Source: an uncultured Lachnospiraceae bacterium (lineage in GTDB: Bacteria > Bacillota > Clostridia > Lachnospirales > Lachnospiraceae). Taken from it: DNA of 64,000 bases. Positions 60,537-64,000 of the stretch are shown piece by piece (the stretch's first letter is position 1; every line of letters starts with the position of its first letter). Position numbers and translations under genes: made by a program. A model generated the notes under the pieces. The model was not told the DNA's origin. It was given only the letters and a program-made list of their open reading frames with translations, and searched no databases. The DNA lies in NCBI GenBank assembly GCA_910578715.1, contig CAJTRL010000009.1, forward strand, positions 13,390-77,389, in the 5' to 3' direction.

Positions 60537-62165
60537 TTGTTGTTTGCTTCAATTACATCGGGCACGATTCACGGCATCAGGAGCCAGCTGATTCATGTAG
60601 AGGTGGATGTGTCCAAAGGACTGCCATGCTTCCAGATGGTGGGACTGCCAAACTCAGAGGTGAGGGAAGCGAGAGAGCGGGTAAGAGTTGCGCTGAAAAA
60701 TGCCGGAATCCAGATGCCCCCAATGTGCGTCAATGTCAATTTCTCTCCGGCTGATTTGCGGAAAGAAGGCTCTCTGCTGGATTTGCCGGTTGCTGTCGGG
60801 ATTCTGGCGGCGCTGCGGCATCTTCCGCCTGAAAATGTCACAGATACGCTTATCATCGGTGAGCTCGGCCTGAATGGGGAAGTAAAGCCCGTCAGGGGCG
60901 TGCTTCCAATCGTCAGAGAAGCCAGAAAACAAGGGATTTCCTGCTGCATACTGCCGCGGGAAAATGCCGCGGAGGGCGCGGCGGTGCAGGATATGGAAGT
61001 TATCGGCGTTTCCGATATCCGGGAAGCGATTGCTTTTTTACAGACTGAAAAAGCGGTGCGGCATGAGTTGATTGCGCCGACGAAAATCGATGTGAACATG
61101 CTTTTTGAAAGAAAGAAAAGCGAAGCCTCGCTGGATTTTGCGGAGGTAAGCGGACAACAGACGGTAAAAAGGGCGGCGGAGATAGCGGCGGCGGGCTTTC
61201 ACCATCTTCTGATTATCGGCCCGCCAGGTTCCGGCAAAACGATGATAGCCAGGCGGCTTCCTACGATTCTGCCGCCTCTTTCGCTGGAAGAAAGTATGGA
61301 AGTTTCTACAATTTACAGCATAGCCGGAATGCTCCCGCCGGAAGCGGCGCTGATAACCGGACGGCCTTTTCTGGCGCCGCATCATACCATAACGGGACAG
61401 GCTCTCGCGGGAGGCGGCAAAATACCCGTTCCCGGAATGGTCACGCTTGCCCACCGCGGCATTTTGTTCCTCGATGAGATGCCGGAATTTAAGCGGGAGA
61501 CCCTGGATATTCTGCGCCAGCCGCTGGAGGACAGGCAGATACAGCTGGCGCGAAGCACCGGAAATTATACCTATCCGGCGGATTTTATGCTGGTAGGAGC
61601 CATGAATCCCTGTCCTTGCGGCTATTACCCGGATATGCACCAATGCAGCTGCACGCCCTACGAGGTGCATCGCTATCAGGAGCGCATTTCCGGCCCGATA
61701 CTGGACCGGATTGATATCTGCGCGGAAGCGGCATCCATAGAAGTCAAAGATTTGACAACACATGTTATGGAAGAAGACAGCGAACGGATAAGAAATCGTG
61801 TGATGGCGTCAAGAATCATGCAGCAGAAGCGCTTTGCCGGAACCGGACTGCGCTTCAATGCCGATATGGGAGTGAAGGACATTCGGAAATATTGTTCTTT
61901 GCGGCCCGCAGAAAACCGGATGCTGGAGCAGATTTTCCGACAATGGAATCTGACTGCAAGAAGCTATCACCGGATTCTGAAAGTTGCCCGTACAATAGCC
62001 GACCTGGCGGGGCAGGAAGAGATTCGGGAAGAGCATTTGATGGAAGCGCTCATGTTCCGGGGCATCGACTGCGAAGGACAGGGCATCGGAAGCGGGAAGG
62101 GTAATAGAAGCGGACAGAGGAATAAAGCCGGAAAGGGAAAAGGAGAATGGAGGGAAAGAAGGTAG
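60537..62165 (+). CDS. comM: YifB/ComM-type magnesium-chelatase-like AAA+ ATPase
   Basis: ComM is a helicase that assists branch migration in natural transformation. The 542-residue product has the N-terminal Lon-like domain (VEVDVSKGLPCFQMVGLP), Walker A IGPPGSGKTMIARRLP, Walker B LFLDEMPEF, and the family cysteines in GAMNPCPCGYYP. It begins with TTG 60537 or 60540, after AAGGAGG. It overlaps dprA by 19 bases, and both are DNA-uptake genes. The C-terminal tail is Lys/Gly-rich. Confidence 0.93.
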   Translation: MLFASITSGTIHGIRSQLIHVEVDVSKGLPCFQMVGLPNSEVREARERVRVALKNAGIQMPPMCVNVNFSPADLRKEGSLLDLPVAVGILAALRHLPPENVTDTLIIGELGLNGEVKPVRGVLPIVREARKQGISCCILPRENAAEGAAVQDMEVIGVSDIREAIAFLQTEKAVRHELIAPTKIDVNMLFERKKSEASLDFAEVSGQQTVKRAAEIAAAGFHHLLIIGPPGSGKTMIARRLPTILPPLSLEESMEVSTIYSIAGMLPPEAALITGRPFLAPHHTITGQALAGGGKIPVPGMVTLAHRGILFLDEMPEFKRETLDILRQPLEDRQIQLARSTGNYTYPADFMLVGAMNPCPCGYYPDMHQCSCTPYEVHRYQERISGPILDRIDICAEAASIEVKDLTTHVMEEDSERIRNRVMASRIMQQKRFAGTGLRFNADMGVKDIRKYCSLRPAENRMLEQIFRQWNLTARSYHRILKVARTIADLAGQEEIREEHLMEALMFRGIDCEGQGIGSGKGNRSGQRNKAGKGKGEWRERR

Positions 62166-63325
62166 AGACGTTACAGGAAATAGAACAGGACGCGGATGCG
62201 TCGGTGACACAGGAAACATCGGCACAGCTGCCATATGCGCACTGGCTGTACAATGTCCCGGGCATGGGCCGCAAGACAATCCAGTATCTGCTTTCGGTGA
62301 AGGAGACACCGGAAGCGGTTTATCGCGCAAAGGAGCAGGAACTGGAAGAGCTTTTGTCCGTTCTGCCTGGAAAACAGAAACTGGCACAGCGTATTACCGC
62401 ATCAAAACAAAACTGGAATGTTGAAAAAGCCTATGCAGTGCTTTGGAAAAAAGGAATCCATTTTGTCTGTCTTGGAATGCCTTTCTATCCCGAAAGGCTC
62501 GCCCGGATTCCCGATGCGCCATATGGACTCTATTTCCGGGGAAAACTGCCGGAAGAGGGACGCCCGGCCATTGCGATAATCGGAGCAAGAAGCTGTTCCG
62601 AATATGGAAAACGGATGGCGCAGCATTTCGGAAGCGCGCTTGCAATGGCCGGCATACAGGTCATAAGCGGCATGGCGCGGGGTATTGACGGACTGAGCCA
62701 GGATGCGGCCCTCCAGACGGGCGGTTATTCTCTTGGCGTTCTCGGCTGCGGTGTGGATATCTGTTATCCGGCGGAAAACAGAGAATTGTATGAGCGGCTT
62801 TGTGAAACGGGCGGCATCTGCTCGGAATATCCGCCCGGCACAGCTCCGCGCAACTGCCTTTTTCCGCCCCGCAACCGCATTATCAGCGGACTTTCGGACG
62901 CCGTTCTTGTGATAGAAGCCAAAAACAGGAGCGGTACGCTCATTACTGTCGATATGGCGCTGGAACAGGGGAAAGAAGTTTATGCGCTGCCCGGCCGGAT
63001 AACGGACGCCCTCAGCGAAGGCTGTAACAGGCTGCTGCAGCAAGGCGCAAATGTGGTAATTTCCGTGGAAGATATGATACGCGGTCTTACCGGTCAGACA
63101 GGCTTTGGCGGTATGGACGGAACAGAACTTTTATCCGATATACAGAAAGCGCTTTTAAGGAATCTGGACGACACGCCGAAGTCACTTGAGACTATAAAAG
63201 AACTAATGTTATTAAATGAAAAAAGAGACGTTCAGATGTCGGAACTGATGGGACAGCTTGTAAAGCTGAGCCTGACAGGATATGTGAGACAGATTGGGAA
63301 CAGTTATTTTGTCAGGGTGGTTTGA
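62147..63325 (+). CDS. dprA: DNA-processing protein DprA
   Basis: Loads RecA on incoming single-stranded DNA during transformation. The 392-residue product has an N-terminal SAM-like helical domain (VPGMGRKTIQYLLSVKE), a Rossmann fold (AIIGARSCSEYGKRMAQHFG, SGMARGIDGLSQDAAL, LGCGVDICYP), and SGTLITVDMALEQGKEVYALPG, then a C-terminal winged helix. The start overlaps comM by 19 bases. About 100 bases without a clear terminator separate it from the next gene. Confidence 0.94.
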   Translation: MEGKKVETLQEIEQDADASVTQETSAQLPYAHWLYNVPGMGRKTIQYLLSVKETPEAVYRAKEQELEELLSVLPGKQKLAQRITASKQNWNVEKAYAVLWKKGIHFVCLGMPFYPERLARIPDAPYGLYFRGKLPEEGRPAIAIIGARSCSEYGKRMAQHFGSALAMAGIQVISGMARGIDGLSQDAALQTGGYSLGVLGCGVDICYPAENRELYERLCETGGICSEYPPGTAPRNCLFPPRNRIISGLSDAVLVIEAKNRSGTLITVDMALEQGKEVYALPGRITDALSEGCNRLLQQGANVVISVEDMIRGLTGQTGFGGMDGTELLSDIQKALLRNLDDTPKSLETIKELMLLNEKRDVQMSELMGQLVKLSLTGYVRQIGNSYFVRVV

Positions 63326-63424
63326 TAATCTCCTCAACACCGGTACTTGCCTAATATCACAAAAAAGAGTAAAATAATTGAAAAGTAGGTATTCTATATT
63401 TTGGGGCAAAAGGGGTTAAGTTGA

Positions 63425-63961
63425 ATGGATAACAGTAGAAAAAAACTGCGTCTTGGCGATGTTTTGGTAAACAGCGGCGTCATTTCGGAAGAACAGTTAC
63501 AAAAGGGACTTGAGTTACAGAAAGGCAGTGGACGTAAACTCGGTGAAACGCTGGTTGACGAAGGGCTTGTCACAGAAGAAAATATTACAAATGCGCTGAG
63601 CAGCCAGCTGAATCTGGACGTAATCGATTTGCAGAACGTGACAATATCGGAAGACGTTCTGTCGCTCGTTCCGGCGAATATTCTGAAAAAATACAAAATA
63701 CTGCCTTTTGAATACTCCGAGGAAAGTATGAATATTCTGCGCGTGGCGATGGCGGACCCGATGGATATGACGGCAATGGACGATATTACCATCATAACCA
63801 ATTTACAGGTGGAGCCCGTCGTGTCCACGACAAGAAGCATTATGCTCGCACTGGATAAATATTACGGACAGGCGGAAGTGGATTCCGCGCTGGAAGAATA
63901 TACCAAAGAAAAAGAAAACCAGTTTGCCGAACAGGAAAATATGTACAGCGAAGACGTGTGA
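63425..63961 (+). CDS. PilB/GspE N-terminal domain protein, apparently truncated
   Basis: A 178-residue protein matching the N-terminal (MshEN/T2SSE_N) domain of type IV pilus assembly ATPases: RLGDVLVNSGVISEEQL, then GRKLGETLVDEGLVTEENI, and KILPFEYSEESMNILRVAMADP. In PilB a linker and the ATPase domain follow. Here TGA 63959-63961 comes at the end of the linker (FAEQENMYSEDV), where the family normally continues with an NNAPIV-like segment. The 39 bases left do not encode that continuation in any frame. It may be a truncated gene, a gene split by an insertion, or a free-standing domain. Confidence 0.7.
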   Translation: MDNSRKKLRLGDVLVNSGVISEEQLQKGLELQKGSGRKLGETLVDEGLVTEENITNALSSQLNLDVIDLQNVTISEDVLSLVPANILKKYKILPFEYSEESMNILRVAMADPMDMTAMDDITIITNLQVEPVVSTTRSIMLALDKYYGQAEVDSALEEYTKEKENQFAEQENMYSEDV

Positions 63962-64000
63962 CAATGAACGCTTTCTTTGATGCGTGAACTGCCGCATGCA

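Overview
The window reads as a chromosomal segment of a spore-forming member of the Clostridia, most likely Lachnospiraceae. Support comes from the sporulation genes (ytaF, gpr, spoIIP, a sigK without pro-sequence, a sleC-type cortex-lytic gene), from clostridial family variants (DUF5716/DUF5717 proteins, a PurF paralog, a DUF6709-type protein), from roughly balanced GC content and from strong Shine-Dalgarno sites. No rRNA, tRNA or CRISPR array was seen. Layout: 1-10.9 kb holds a cation P-type ATPase, ytaF, a beta-CASP metallo-hydrolase, dihydrofolate reductase coupled to a soluble hybrid kinase, ilvE, a PHP hydrolase and a PrsA-like lipoprotein. At 10.9-13.4 kb is htpG, preceded by a perfect CIRCE operator and carrying an acidic repeat insert. 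At 13.6-20.6 kb lies the most striking region: a spore cortex-lytic (SleC-like) gene is split in two by a 5.8 kb element that encodes a large serine recombinase. At 20.7-27.8 kb is a four-gene cluster of unknown function with an actin/Hsp70-fold protein. At 27.9-33.4 kb are purC, purF, purB and purA, followed by a low-GC PBECR4-like nuclease gene in the opposite direction. At 34.5-36.2 kb is a minimal SufC/SufB pair. At 36.5-44.6 kb is a beta-glucoside PTS locus with its own HPr and Enzyme I. At 44.6-49.5 kb are a PurF paralog without the glutaminase cysteine, a manganese-riboswitch-controlled UPF0016 exporter gene, zinc-ribbon and TPM-domain proteins and a VOC protein. At 49.6-58.0 kb are rpsT, a repeat island, gpr, spoIIP, a DUF6709-type protein, lepA, hemW and sigK. 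At 58.1-64.0 kb are a degenerate HD-GYP protein, pilT, comM, dprA and the N-terminal domain of a PilB-type protein. The main discovery is the split gene. The 5' part (13568-14254) ends in a TAG created exactly at a GGTA tetranucleotide (14250-14253); the 3' part resumes after a second GGTA (20062-20065). Joining at GGTA restores an uninterrupted frame (EW-Y-RNQGY) of 421 codons, the size expected for SleC. The two inner junction halves, put together as on an excised circle, form a symmetric attP: 9-bp inverted repeats CGAATCAGC/GCTGATTCG, each 11 bp from the GGTA, centred on a GT dinucleotide, as expected for a large serine recombinase. By analogy with skin in sigK and SPbeta in spsM, this looks like a sporulation-gene intervening element that would be excised in the mother cell. 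The recombinase operon starts with a small ORF overlapping it by ATGA, a candidate directionality factor. The element also carries two secreted proteins, two large palindromes and a tandem-repeat block next to attR.
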